Shown piece after piece: positions 33,553 through 42,919 of a stretch of DNA of 47,174 nucleotides. The DNA is from Hondaea fermentalgiana. Lineage: Eukaryota; Sar; Bigyra; Thraustochytrida; Thraustochytriidae. How positions within the stretch are numbered: position 1 is the first letter of the stretch; the number at the start of each line of letters is the position of its first letter. The position numbers and the translations under genes were made by a program. The stretch covers positions 117,901 to 165,074 of the forward strand of contig NPFB01000060.1 of assembly GCA_014084085.1 (NCBI GenBank), written 5' to 3'. The notes below the pieces were generated by a model. That model did no database searches. It saw only the letters and a list, made by a program, of their open reading frames with translations, and was not told the DNA's origin.

Positions 33553-35454
33553 ATGACATCCTGGTTCGGTATACCCGACTTCGTGTCAGATGGAGAAACC
33601 CCGTCTGGCGATCGAGTTCTAGAAGCGGTTAACAATCACCTTAGTACGACTTACAAGGAAAGGTGGGAAGATGTAAAGAGTGGGACTTCGACTTCGACAA
33701 AGTCGTTTGGCAACATCTACTTTTTGGAAGATTTGTCTTTCGCAGGGCAAGAGGAACGTGAAAAACCCGGCTCAAGAGATGTTTGGTTAGCTGCCGTGAT
33801 CCATCTGATTCCACAAGCATCTTTCTCAACAATTGAAGCAAATTCAAAGAACGTTCCGGTGACCATTTGCAGTAAATCGATGCGTTTCCGTAAAAACTTG
33901 ATGAGCGATTTTGTGAGAAGCGCGGTGATCAAAACACTCGTGATTTGCGCGAAACAAGCTTTAGTTGAATGGCAATCGCTGCACGCAGCAAACGACTCGA
34001 GGGTAGCGGATTGGTTCAAAAAAGATCCAAGTGTACCTATTATTTCGAAATTCCTTCGCCGATATGGCCAAAAGAGTGGTGGTGAGCAAAAAATAGAGAG
34101 ATTTGTTGAGAAACTGAATAAAAAGGTCCTGGAAGGTGGCCTTCGTAGATTTGGTGGCGCTGATATAGAGCTAGGAAAATCATTTCTCGCGTGGAGCGTG
34201 TACAGAAGCGTTTATTCGGCGTTTATTGATCTTGCGGACGGGCCGGAAGCGAACGATCGTGCCGTTTTGGATCGTTACATCAAGGGGCTCGGGCCATATC
34301 TCACTCATCGAAGAAAAAGGTGGGAAGAAGTGTTCCCACAAGTGCCCCTCGGTTTGTGGCAAGAATCTAAACCTGGTGACTTCCGGCACGAGCTGTACGC
34401 ACCGGAGGTACGATGTTTTCCCGTGCGTCTTACGGATCCTTCAGCCGAGAATCTGGCCAGTTTAGTCAAACAACTTCGATTGAACGGGAAAATCCTACGC
34501 GAACAGCTTGCCACAAGTCATCGCCGTCTCGGTGGCGACTTCTTGAGAGCTATCGTGAAGTTGGACGTCGAGCCGGTGCCTTTGTATTACTTATTTGATG
34601 ATCTTGATCGAATCTTCGACTTCCTCGAGGAGCTTCCCGTGGATCTGATCGACGAGTTCGTCGCGTGGATATATCCCCATAAACCCATCCGTCAATTGAT
34701 GAGGTGTTTCGTGCAGTCAAACCCTTGGAAGAATGCTACTGCGAGAAACATTGGGAAAGTGCTGCTGTTCGTGAGCGCGGCGAGGAAATTAGAGCGGGAG
34801 CGTAATTCACGCGAGGAGGATATGAATAAAGCAATCGGGGATGATGTAAGTTATCCATCGCAAGTTCCTCGCAATCCGTTCCCTCTCGCCTTTGATACTT
34901 TTCGTGACGTGACTGCTGTGTTCGTCGGCGAGGAGAACCTGCGGCAATCCGCGCTGCCAGCATTTCTAAAGACCTTTGGGGACTTTTACAATGAAACGGG
35001 GACAGCGATTATTCTACAGGAGAGGCTCGGTGCGTTTTTACCGGGCGACTTGCTTCATGAAATTAATCGAAACGTAGGCTCCGATATGCAAGGCGACCGC
35101 GCTGTCGCTGCGTGGCTAGAAGGAATTGCTCCCTTTGTTCTGAGGTTGCCCGAAAGTGCATCATTCGTGGCAATTGAGGCGGTGAGGCACTTTATGTCAT
35201 TAAGTCACCATTTGGATGGGTCGTTCACAGTCGAAGACTTCAATTTTCTGACCGGCGGTGAGGCATCTGACTCTGGGGGAGCCTCTGGCGCTACGCAAAA
35301 TAAGAGCAGCAGCAAGCGCAAGCGCAAGAGCGGGCAAAAAAGTGAGCGCGCAAGCAAGCAAAAGTCCAGCGGCGAAAATGAGACAAACGGCGACGAAACG
35401 GAGGAGAACCTCTACGACGCCGAGGTTAGAGCCTGGTTAGAGGAGCTTGAGTAG
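33553..35454 (+). CDS. one-module WFGIP-family protein (633 aa)
   Basis: ATG 33553. SWFGIPDF at residues 3-10, GSRDVWLAAVIHLIPQ near 73-88 and WLEGIAPFVLRLPESASF near 520-537 match module 1 of the upstream 1314-residue protein in order and spacing, followed in both by a basic, disordered tail (SSSKRKRKSGQKSER here). Between the motifs the protein is helical with aromatic-rich segments. It ends in an acidic stretch and RAWLEELE. GC content is clearly lower than in the left half of the window. It is a paralogue of the upstream gene; function unknown. Confidence 0.8.
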   Translation: MTSWFGIPDFVSDGETPSGDRVLEAVNNHLSTTYKERWEDVKSGTSTSTKSFGNIYFLEDLSFAGQEEREKPGSRDVWLAAVIHLIPQASFSTIEANSKNVPVTICSKSMRFRKNLMSDFVRSAVIKTLVICAKQALVEWQSLHAANDSRVADWFKKDPSVPIISKFLRRYGQKSGGEQKIERFVEKLNKKVLEGGLRRFGGADIELGKSFLAWSVYRSVYSAFIDLADGPEANDRAVLDRYIKGLGPYLTHRRKRWEEVFPQVPLGLWQESKPGDFRHELYAPEVRCFPVRLTDPSAENLASLVKQLRLNGKILREQLATSHRRLGGDFLRAIVKLDVEPVPLYYLFDDLDRIFDFLEELPVDLIDEFVAWIYPHKPIRQLMRCFVQSNPWKNATARNIGKVLLFVSAARKLERERNSREEDMNKAIGDDVSYPSQVPRNPFPLAFDTFRDVTAVFVGEENLRQSALPAFLKTFGDFYNETGTAIILQERLGAFLPGDLLHEINRNVGSDMQGDRAVAAWLEGIAPFVLRLPESASFVAIEAVRHFMSLSHHLDGSFTVEDFNFLTGGEASDSGGASGATQNKSSSKRKRKSGQKSERASKQKSSGENETNGDETEENLYDAEVRAWLEELE

Positions 35455-35554
35455 AGTTGACGTGGGCTAAAAAAAAACAGAAAGTCAAATGGGTTATGCG
35501 ATTTGATCGTTTGTTCGTTTGTGGATTGTGAATTGTGCTTGATGAGTACGTATT

Positions 35555-37048
35555 TCATTCGGAATCGTCGTCGGAATCCGAGTCCTCGGACTCCGTTTGC
35601 AAGGATGAATCGGCGTCTTGAGCCGTGACAAAGGCGGTGTCGGTATCATCATCGTCGTCTTGCTGACCCGGCCCTCCGAGGTAAGGCGGCACGCAGAGAT
35701 TCTGGAAAGCAAGCGCCGCTTTCCTTTCTTGCGTGGGGAAGCGCGCCTCGGAGCTGGCGTCGCGGATGAATGAAACGACCTCTGCGCAGGAAGTGGAAAT
35801 AGCATCGTTGACGCTTTGCGGCTGCTCGTGCAAGCGCTCCAAGATGAGGTCGTGGACGAACCTTGAGCGCATAAAAGGAGGGGCGCTGAACTCGTTGCGC
35901 TCGATGGCGACCTGCACCGTGCGCATGGCGAGAATGAGCGCGCCAAAGGTGCCTTTCACCCTCGGATGGAGACCGAAGAGCACCGGTGCGCTGTCGTTCG
36001 ACTTGAGCACGAACGCGAGGAAGTTGCGCATGCTCTTCTCGCGCGTCGCGGCATCTGTGAGCACCTCATACGCTCTGATCCTGACCTCGACGCTCGGGTG
36101 CAAGAGCAGCGCGTGGAAAGTGGGCAAGGCGCCGTCCGCAATCTCGACGACAGCCGTGTTGATGCGGAGGATGCGCCGCAAGGTGTTGACGGCCTCGATC
36201 GCCGCGTCGACGTTCACCCGAAGGGGCTGGGTAAGAGATGCGTCGACGTGTATCCTGCGCATGAGCGCTGACGTCGCGTGATCGTCCTCTTTGATGTAGT
36301 CTGTGTTAGTGAGGAAGTTCAGGTGCAACTCTTTGCAGATACATGCCACGGCGATCTCGCTGGCAAGGTTGAAGCAGGAGGTGAGTGTGAGAATCGTGAT
36401 GGCCACGTTGAAGTCGCCCAGCGTCCTCACGCCGTTGTGGGTATACACTTCGAGCTCGGCGTGTGCGATCTGGCGGTCCACGTTGTCGAGCATTGCATTG
36501 GCGGTGGCGAGCAGCAGAGAGCGGCACTCCTCCTCGCTCTCGCGGATTGTGTCGCGGACCAGGTTCGCTTTAAAGTAGGCGAAGGTCCGCAGGAAGAAGG
36601 GCTGTTTCTCCACCAGAAGCGACCGTTCGAGCATGACAAGAGCAATGAGCATCATGGGGACGTCCTCTTCCACGTTGTCGAAGAGCAGGCCGGGAAGCCT
36701 GTTGTTTTCCACGAAACGGTGGGCCACGTCGCAGCCTATGCCCTCTCCGATGGCATCCTTTATTGATTCTGGCCACTGGCTCTCTTTCATGAGGAGGTAA
36801 ATGAAGCGCTTGACAAAGCTTGCCAGCGATTCTTTGCCGATGGGCTCGTGCGTTTCGTCCGTCTCGAAGCCGTCGAGGAGGGCTCTGTACAGAAGGTCAA
36901 CTGCTATGGGCACCGTGATGCCCATGCCGGGTCCCATGAGGTCCACGTGCACCCCGACTTGTTCCAGCGCGTCCTGCGCCGCGGCCAAGCTCGCTTCCAA
37001 GGCCGCGTATGAGGAGGCGCTCATCCGCCGTGCGGTCTGCTGCGCCAT
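35555..37048 (-). CDS. one-module LHPS-family helical-repeat protein (497 aa)
   Basis: ATG 37048 (MAQQTARRMSASS) is chosen; ATG 37129 in the same frame is possible. The protein is almost all helical and HEAT-like. At about 310-375 it carries LLLHPSVEVRIRAYEVL, then MRNFLAFVLKSNDSAPVLFGLHPRV. The same two motifs occur twice in the 37690-42495 product, establishing a second paralogous family. The C-terminus is an acidic, Ser-rich tail (DSSLQTESEDSDSDDDSE), and a run of A at 35468-35476 beyond the stop is a T-run on the coding strand. Scaffold or protein-binding function is likely from the fold; nothing more specific can be said. Confidence 0.75.
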   Translation of the reverse strand: MAQQTARRMSASSYAALEASLAAAQDALEQVGVHVDLMGPGMGITVPIAVDLLYRALLDGFETDETHEPIGKESLASFVKRFIYLLMKESQWPESIKDAIGEGIGCDVAHRFVENNRLPGLLFDNVEEDVPMMLIALVMLERSLLVEKQPFFLRTFAYFKANLVRDTIRESEEECRSLLLATANAMLDNVDRQIAHAELEVYTHNGVRTLGDFNVAITILTLTSCFNLASEIAVACICKELHLNFLTNTDYIKEDDHATSALMRRIHVDASLTQPLRVNVDAAIEAVNTLRRILRINTAVVEIADGALPTFHALLLHPSVEVRIRAYEVLTDAATREKSMRNFLAFVLKSNDSAPVLFGLHPRVKGTFGALILAMRTVQVAIERNEFSAPPFMRSRFVHDLILERLHEQPQSVNDAISTSCAEVVSFIRDASSEARFPTQERKAALAFQNLCVPPYLGGPGQQDDDDDTDTAFVTAQDADSSLQTESEDSDSDDDSE

Positions 37049-37167
37049 TTTGTTTTGCTGTGCAAGTTGTTTCTTCTCTTTTGTGCTTTGCTTTCCTACG
37101 GGGGCGCTCAGCTCGGTCGTATATCGCATGGCGAGAAGCTCGATTGGGATGGCTTTGTCCCTCCCCC

Positions 37168-37596
37168 TTAGGGCTTTTGGAATAGGTTCTTGGCGAGCTT
37201 TTGCGTGCACGAAACTGGACTATCGAGGCCAAACTTGGCTTTCCAACGGTCGAGCTTGTAAAAGCTAATAAAGTACGCCTTGTCCAGCGGCTGCAGCGCG
37301 TCGTAGAGCCACCGATTGCGCGCGTGGAAGCCAATGTGCCACATGGTCTCGTCGCATATTTTGTCGAGCTTCTCGTCGCGCTCGTAACTGCTGATGCTCT
37401 TCATTGCGTCCTCCCGGCCCGAAACCCGACAGATGCTTTCGGAGACGTGCGTTCGCATGGCCTGCAGCGACGTGCCACCGTCGCAGTTTGCTGTTTCCAT
37501 GGTCATTCGCACCATGGCAGGGCCAGGCACGAGCCCCATCGACTCGCTCTCCAGGCAATGGATCAGGTTCCAAATCTCGCTCTGGCACTTGTTCAT
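37168..37596 (-). CDS. small hypothetical protein (142 aa)
   Basis: ATG 37596. The product has six Cys spread along its length (MNKCQ, HCLES, NCDGG, ICRVSG, ICDE, SCTQK), helices with many Met and Trp, and a basic C-terminus (KLAKNLFQKP). It has no signal peptide, so Cys may bind metal or form disulphides in an oxidising viral compartment. It sits between the two LHPS-family genes on the same strand but shows none of their motifs. No family is recognised. Confidence 0.6.
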   Translation of the reverse strand: MNKCQSEIWNLIHCLESESMGLVPGPAMVRMTMETANCDGGTSLQAMRTHVSESICRVSGREDAMKSISSYERDEKLDKICDETMWHIGFHARNRWLYDALQPLDKAYFISFYKLDRWKAKFGLDSPVSCTQKLAKNLFQKP

Positions 37597-37689
37597 TTTT
37601 CTTCGTTCCCTTCTACTCGCTGATTGCGAGCAAGGCAGCGGCGGTGGGTTCGTGTATGATTAGAGAGAAAATTGTGATTCCTTTTACTT

Positions 37690-40600
37690 TTACTTTTGCT
37701 TTTGCTTGCGTGCGCGTGCTCGCGTCATTCGCTTTGCGGGGGGCGAGTCGTCGGCATCATCATCCTTCTTGCGCTTGCTGGAAGCGCGGGTTGCTCGGGT
37801 CTTTCTCTTTGCGGGGACCGGCTCTTCTTCCTCTTCCTCTTCTTCTTCTTCTTCTTCTTCGTAATCCTCGTCTTGATCCTCGTCACTTTCTTCCTCTTCT
37901 TCTTCTTCTTCTTGCTCGCGCTCACGAGAACGCTTCCTCTTGATGGGAGTTTCCTCGGCGTCTCCCGTGAGGTCAATGAACGCAGCTTCTACATCGGCTT
38001 CGCGCTCCTTCTTGTCTTTTTCAGCTTTGCGCTTCTTTTTGGCTTCTTCATCGGCTTTACGCTTCTTCTTGTCTTCTTCAACTTTGCGCTTATTTTTGGC
38101 TTCTACATCGGTTTTGCGCTTCTTCTTGTCTTCGTCAGCTTCGTGCTTCTTTTTGGCTTCTTCAGCTTCGCGCTTCTTTTTGGCTTCAGCAGCGGCGTTG
38201 CGGATGAAGTCCGATCCCATAGCGTGCCCTTGAGAAGACGACGGGGCGGGCGTTGAGCGACGTGCCTTTAACTCCTTGACCATCTCGTCGAGGCCTCGTT
38301 TATCCCCTGATTCCTCGGCGCCCTGGCTCGGGCCTTGGGAAGACGACGGAGCGGACGTTGAGGACCGTGGCTTTAAGATCTTTATCATCTTGTCAAGGCC
38401 TGGGTTATCCCCTGATTCCTCGGCTCTGCGAATCCGTTCCTGGGCCTCCTGGCTCAGCACTTGGGAAGACGAGGACGTGGTGGAGGGCTTTTTCTCGAAT
38501 GTTGCCGTCTTAAGATCACCAACCAACTCTTTGAGCTCGAAAAGGCCTTTGTATTTTTCCCTGTCGAGTTTGCGGAGTCTTTTCGTGGCTGGGCTATCAT
38601 CAGCCGATTTCTTCTTTTGTTCCTTGATCCCCTGGGTCTTCCGTCGCGAAGACGAGGTGGAGGTGGAGCGCTTTCCCTCGTTGGCTGCGTTTTCGAAGGC
38701 CTCGACCAATTTCTTGACGTCGTCACAACCGTCATCATCCTCGTCCCTGTTGCTGCTGCTGCTACTGCTGGGCTCGGGTTTCTTCTGCTTCTCTTCCTTG
38801 GCCCTGCTGCTGCCGCTGGGCTCGGTTTTTTCACCCTCCGCAGCGGCAGTTTCTTCCTCTTCATCTTCTTCTTCTTGTTGTTGCCTACCATCGGCTTCCA
38901 CCTTGAGATAATGCTTGAGCCAGGGCGGACATTCATGCTTCTTGGCGTCCTCTTCGCCGATGCGACGATACTTCTTTGCTCCGAGCCTCTGGGAACAAGC
39001 CAAGACGATGTGAGAAGCCACCCCGGTCGCTTTCAGTGAAAGCTTGTGGGCGGAGCCTTTATCCCTGGTCACCTTTTCCTGGTATTGCCTGGCATAGTGC
39101 GCGATGAGCGCACTGGAGAGAAAGGACTCTACTTCACCTGGCTTTTGTAAAAAGAGTGGTGCCTCCTTGACCCGCGTTAATTTGCAATCAAACACCAATT
39201 TCATCGCCGTAACGGCGAGCTCTTTGGTGCTGTCCGGCATCTTCGGATGCAATACCACCCGGAGAGCAGCATGTCCGTTGTGCTCGAGAACGGTTGCTAG
39301 GAAAATACGCATGGACCATTCTGGATCACGTGCAGCGTCTCTTGCCGTTTCGCCCTCGGCATAAGCGATGAGCCGTGTGAAGGCCCATTCGCGAACCGTC
39401 TTACTTGGGTGGAGCATCAAATTGCAAAAATGCGCTTGCCTAGAGTCCGGTAGAATCATGAAATCCCCTTGAAAGAATCTGTCCATGGCAGAGAGGCAGG
39501 ACTCGAGGGCCGGGAGCCTGCGCTCGTTCATGTCCCCCACAATGCTCGTAATAGAGACATTTCGATCTGGCGCAAAGTGATCATGCTGTGGCCCCTTGCC
39601 CGTGAGGTCTTTGCGCGAGCCTCCTTCTTTGGCGATGCAGGTAAGGAGCGCGTTGAATACGCCTTGCAGCGTGCTGTTCGAGAGCAACTCCTTCGTACTT
39701 TGGTAATCATCATTGCCCTTGGGGTCGGCCTTTTCGCTGGTGAAAACGGCTTCCGCGCTGTCAATGAAGACGCCCAAGGCCTCCATGAAGACTTGGCGAG
39801 CCTCAGGATCTTCGCTCCCGGCGACGGGGTGTAACGATAAATTGAAGTTAACGTCGTCCCATAGGTGCACCAGTTCTTCGCCGAAATGGTTTTTTGCAAA
39901 TTCGGGAAGCTCTCTTTCAAGAAATGCAAGCAGGAGGTAAGCCTCCGGGACGGCGTCTTCTACGGCTTGGAATAAGGCACCCAAGGGTTTCTCTCTTGCG
40001 AAGTTCTCTAGCATCAAGGCTTCGGCGATAGCACTGCTCTGCTTGCGCTTTTCGAGCTCTGCTTTCGGTTGATCCTCGGCCCATTCGCGCCTAATCTCCG
40101 TGACCAGGCGCTTCATGAGATCTGGTAGCGCCTTGCGCCGTTCGGGGTCATCCCTTGCGTCAACAATGGAACAGCTGAGCTCGCCGACGTAGGCCTTGAT
40201 TGCGTCTTGGCGTGCGGCCTTGGAGGCCTCCTTGGGGGCCTCCAAGGGGACCTCATGGGGGGCCTTGGCATGGTCGGAGGCCTCTTCAGCAGCCGGTTTC
40301 TTCTCTTGTGCCTTGGTCCCCCGCGTTTGCCGTCGCGAAGACGAGTTGGAGGTGGAGCGCTTTCCCTTATAGACTGCCTTTTTGAAATCCTCGATCACTT
40401 TCTTGAGCTCGTCAGAACTTTCATCATCTTCGTCACTGCTGCTGCTGCTGCTGCTGCTGCTGGGCTCGGATTTCTTCTGCTTCTCTTCCCTGCCACTGCT
40501 GCTGGGCTCGGTGTTTTCACCCTCCGCAGCAGCAGCTTCTTGTCCTTGTTGCCTACCATCGGCTTCCACCTTGATATAATGCTTGAGCCAGGGCGCGCAT

Positions 40601-42495
40601 TCAAGCTCCTTGGCGTCCTCTTCGCCGCGGCGACGATAGTTTTTTGCTCCGAGCTTCTTCATACAAGCCGAGTCGATGAAAGCGCCCACCTCGAACGCTT
40701 CCGTGAGAACCTCTTTGTCGAGGACTTTACCCCTGCCCACCTTTTCCTGATATCGCATGACATAGTGCGCGATCAGCGGCGAAGAGACGAAACAGTCGTG
40801 TTTGCTCGGTTGTTGCAGAAATTTAGGCGTCCATTTGGTCTTCCGCACCTTGACTTCCTCCAGCAAAGCCATCGCCGCCACAGCGAGCTTTTGGGTGCTG
40901 AATGGCATTTTGGGGTGCAAGACCACCCGGAGTGCGGCATGCTGATTGTGCTCGAGTACGTTTGCTAGGAAATAGCGTCTGGAAATTGGCGCATACTTTG
41001 CAGCGGCTTCGGGTGACTCTTCACGAGCATATTCGATGAGCATCTCGAAAACCGCCTCGCGAACTCTGATGCTCGGGTGGAGCATCAAATTGCAAAGGTG
41101 CGCTTCCATTCCGGGGGGTGGTTCGTCAGTAAATTCCATTTGAAAGAATCTGTGCAGGATCGAGAGGCAGGACTCAAGTGCCGGGAGGTTCCGCTCGTTC
41201 ATGTTCTCCACGATGCTCAAGATCGGAAGCTGTCGCTTTTGCGGGAAATAGTCGTGCCGAGGCCCCTTTCCAGTGAGGTCATTGCGAGAGCCTCCTTCCT
41301 TGGCGAGCAGGACAAGAAGCGCGTTCAATCCTCCTGGTAGCGTGCCGTCGCACAGCTTTCCCCTCGCCGCCTCAATATGACCATCGTCGCAAAAGGAATC
41401 GGAGTCTGTGCTGTTGAAAACGGCCTCCGCGCAGTCAATAAAGACGCCCAGGGCTTCGATGAGGACTTGGCGAGCCTTGGGATCTTCGCTCCCGGCGACG
41501 GGGTGGAATTTGAGTTTGAAGTCATCTTTATTCCACCGTAGATTCAAAGTTTTGCCGTAAAAGCCCGCGTCGAGTTCGGGAAGCTCTCTTTCGAGAAATG
41601 CAAGCAAGAGGTAAGCTTCCGGGACGGCGTCTTCTACGGCTTCGTAGATAGCACCGAAGGATTTCCCCTTTTCGAAGTTCGCGTCCATCAAGGCGTTGGC
41701 GATTGCACTGGTCGGCTTGCGCTTTTCGAGCTCCGCTTTCGGTTGATCCTCGGCCCACTCGCGCTTGATCTCCGTGACCAGGCGCTTCATGAGGTCCGGT
41801 AGGGCCTTGCGCCGTTCGGTGTCAGCCTCGGTGGGTTCCGTTGGAAAGTAGAGCTCGTCGATGTAGGCCTTGATTGCGTCTTCACGGGCGGCTTTGGAGG
41901 TCTCCTTGGGGGGCTCCTTGGGGGCCTCCTTGGGGGCCTCCTTGGGGGCGTCCTTGGGGGCCTTGGCATCCTCGGATGCCTCTTCGGGGGCATTGGCATG
42001 CTCGGAAGTCTCTTTAGGGGCATCGGCATCCTCGGAGGCCTCTTCAGGGACCGCCTCTGTGAGAGCGATGCTCTCAAGCGAGGCTTGCAGTTCCTTGCCT
42101 ATTTTCTCCGCTTCAAGAAGGTTCTTGGCCATGGCCTCGTCCAAGACCATGTTCGTGACTTTTTGGGCGCACTCGCACGAGACCTTCAAGTTCGAGGCCG
42201 CCACGACGAACAACTTGATGCTCGACCGAATCAACGAAGTTCCGGCGCCGACGTGATCGCCATGTTGGTCGTTCTCCATGGAGCGGATGAAGTCATGCGC
42301 GCTATGATAGTGAGCCTCCGCCTTGGCGACCGAAAGGTTGGCTTGTTTGAGCGTGCCGTCGCGCCCCGCCATGGAAAGAGCTTTCTTGGCTCCCTGATCG
42401 GGAGCACTGCTGCTGGCGCTGGTGCTGGCTTGCTTGGCTGCGACATCGCGCGTCGCCTTCTCGTCGGTTTTCTTGCTTGCTTGCTTCTTGGCCAT
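37690..42495 (-). CDS. giant two-module LHPS-family protein with charged tail (1601 aa)
   Basis: ATG 42495 (MAKKQASKK); the frame above it uses only TTG and a DNA repeat. After an N-terminal helical part and a PKEAPKE-type repeat, module 1 spans about 200-640 and module 2 about 758-1195. They share DAIKAY, ERRKALPDLMKRLVTEI, REWAEDQPKAELEKRK, LLLAFLERELPE, LMLHPS, FLAxVLEHNxHAALRVVLHPKM and PWLKHYxKVEADGRQQ. They are near copies, so duplication was recent. Each ends in a Ser/Asp-rich and Lys/Arg-rich linker. The C-terminal 400 residues are disordered, with AKKKREAEEAKKK repeats, a FIDLTGD motif (1506-1512) like a SUMO-interaction motif, a poly-Glu run and basic clusters. Nuclear location is likely. 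Confidence 0.8.
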   Translation of the reverse strand: MAKKQASKKTDEKATRDVAAKQASTSASSSAPDQGAKKALSMAGRDGTLKQANLSVAKAEAHYHSAHDFIRSMENDQHGDHVGAGTSLIRSSIKLFVVAASNLKVSCECAQKVTNMVLDEAMAKNLLEAEKIGKELQASLESIALTEAVPEEASEDADAPKETSEHANAPEEASEDAKAPKDAPKEAPKEAPKEPPKETSKAAREDAIKAYIDELYFPTEPTEADTERRKALPDLMKRLVTEIKREWAEDQPKAELEKRKPTSAIANALMDANFEKGKSFGAIYEAVEDAVPEAYLLLAFLERELPELDAGFYGKTLNLRWNKDDFKLKFHPVAGSEDPKARQVLIEALGVFIDCAEAVFNSTDSDSFCDDGHIEAARGKLCDGTLPGGLNALLVLLAKEGGSRNDLTGKGPRHDYFPQKRQLPILSIVENMNERNLPALESCLSILHRFFQMEFTDEPPPGMEAHLCNLMLHPSIRVREAVFEMLIEYAREESPEAAAKYAPISRRYFLANVLEHNQHAALRVVLHPKMPFSTQKLAVAAMALLEEVKVRKTKWTPKFLQQPSKHDCFVSSPLIAHYVMRYQEKVGRGKVLDKEVLTEAFEVGAFIDSACMKKLGAKNYRRRGEEDAKELECAPWLKHYIKVEADGRQQGQEAAAAEGENTEPSSSGREEKQKKSEPSSSSSSSSSDEDDESSDELKKVIEDFKKAVYKGKRSTSNSSSRRQTRGTKAQEKKPAAEEASDHAKAPHEVPLEAPKEASKAARQDAIKAYVGELSCSIVDARDDPERRKALPDLMKRLVTEIRREWAEDQPKAELEKRKQSSAIAEALMLENFAREKPLGALFQAVEDAVPEAYLLLAFLERELPEFAKNHFGEELVHLWDDVNFNLSLHPVAGSEDPEARQVFMEALGVFIDSAEAVFTSEKADPKGNDDYQSTKELLSNSTLQGVFNALLTCIAKEGGSRKDLTGKGPQHDHFAPDRNVSITSIVGDMNERRLPALESCLSAMDRFFQGDFMILPDSRQAHFCNLMLHPSKTVREWAFTRLIAYAEGETARDAARDPEWSMRIFLATVLEHNGHAALRVVLHPKMPDSTKELAVTAMKLVFDCKLTRVKEAPLFLQKPGEVESFLSSALIAHYARQYQEKVTRDKGSAHKLSLKATGVASHIVLACSQRLGAKKYRRIGEEDAKKHECPPWLKHYLKVEADGRQQQEEEDEEEETAAAEGEKTEPSGSSRAKEEKQKKPEPSSSSSSNRDEDDDGCDDVKKLVEAFENAANEGKRSTSTSSSRRKTQGIKEQKKKSADDSPATKRLRKLDREKYKGLFELKELVGDLKTATFEKKPSTTSSSSQVLSQEAQERIRRAEESGDNPGLDKMIKILKPRSSTSAPSSSQGPSQGAEESGDKRGLDEMVKELKARRSTPAPSSSQGHAMGSDFIRNAAAEAKKKREAEEAKKKHEADEDKKKRKTDVEAKNKRKVEEDKKKRKADEEAKKKRKAEKDKKEREADVEAAFIDLTGDAEETPIKRKRSREREQEEEEEEEESDEDQDEDYEEEEEEEEEEEEEPVPAKRKTRATRASSKRKKDDDADDSPPAKRMTRARARKQKQK

Positions 42496-42517
42496 CTTGC
42501 CTTGCCTTGCTTGCTTC

Positions 42518-42638
42518 GCTGGAGCTCGTTCGCTGGCGCTGGTGCTCGCTTCGACTCGCGCGCTGGAGCTCGTTCGCTGGCGCTGGCGCTCGCTTCGATT
42601 CGCGTGCTGCTGCTCGTTCGCTGGCGCTGATGCTCGCC
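42518..42638. repeat. 44-bp tandem repeat 23 bases upstream of the 1601-aa gene
   Basis: About 2.7 copies of a 44-bp unit begin at 42518, 42562 and 42606; each contains GCTCGTTCGCTGGCGCTG. The array lies immediately upstream of the ATG at 42495 on the coding strand, in the 5' leader or promoter. Confidence 0.85.
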
Positions 42639-42738
42639 AGGTGCAATCAAAGAAAGCGCGCGAAAGATCGTGCCCGCGTCCGTCGCGTACCAGTCGTTCC
42701 AATTGTTCTCAGCGCCCAAGCCGAGCGAGCGAGCGACT

Positions 42739-42767
42739 GACCGACCGACCGACCGACCGACCGACCG
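42739..42767. repeat. GACC tetranucleotide run
   Basis: About seven copies of GACC/CCGA in the gap between the divergent genes starting at 42495 and 42920. Apart from this, the 44-bp array and the AGGC run, the 424-base gap holds nothing I can support. Confidence 0.85.
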
Positions 42768-42853
42768 TCGCTCGCAGCGTTTGCCGTTGATCACGGACGC
42801 CCGAGCCTCGCGGGCGCTCTCACGGGTGCAGCAGACCCGCAAAGAAAGACCTC

Positions 42854-42882
42854 AGGCAGGCAGGCAGGCAAGCAGGCAGGCA
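42854..42882. repeat. AGGC tetranucleotide run
   Basis: About seven copies of AGGC with one change, followed by a doubled GGCACTCGA 9-mer, ending some 37 bases before the ATG at 42920. Confidence 0.85.
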
Positions 42883-42919
42883 ATCAAGGCACTCGAGGCA
42901 CTCGAGGCAAGGGGACGCC

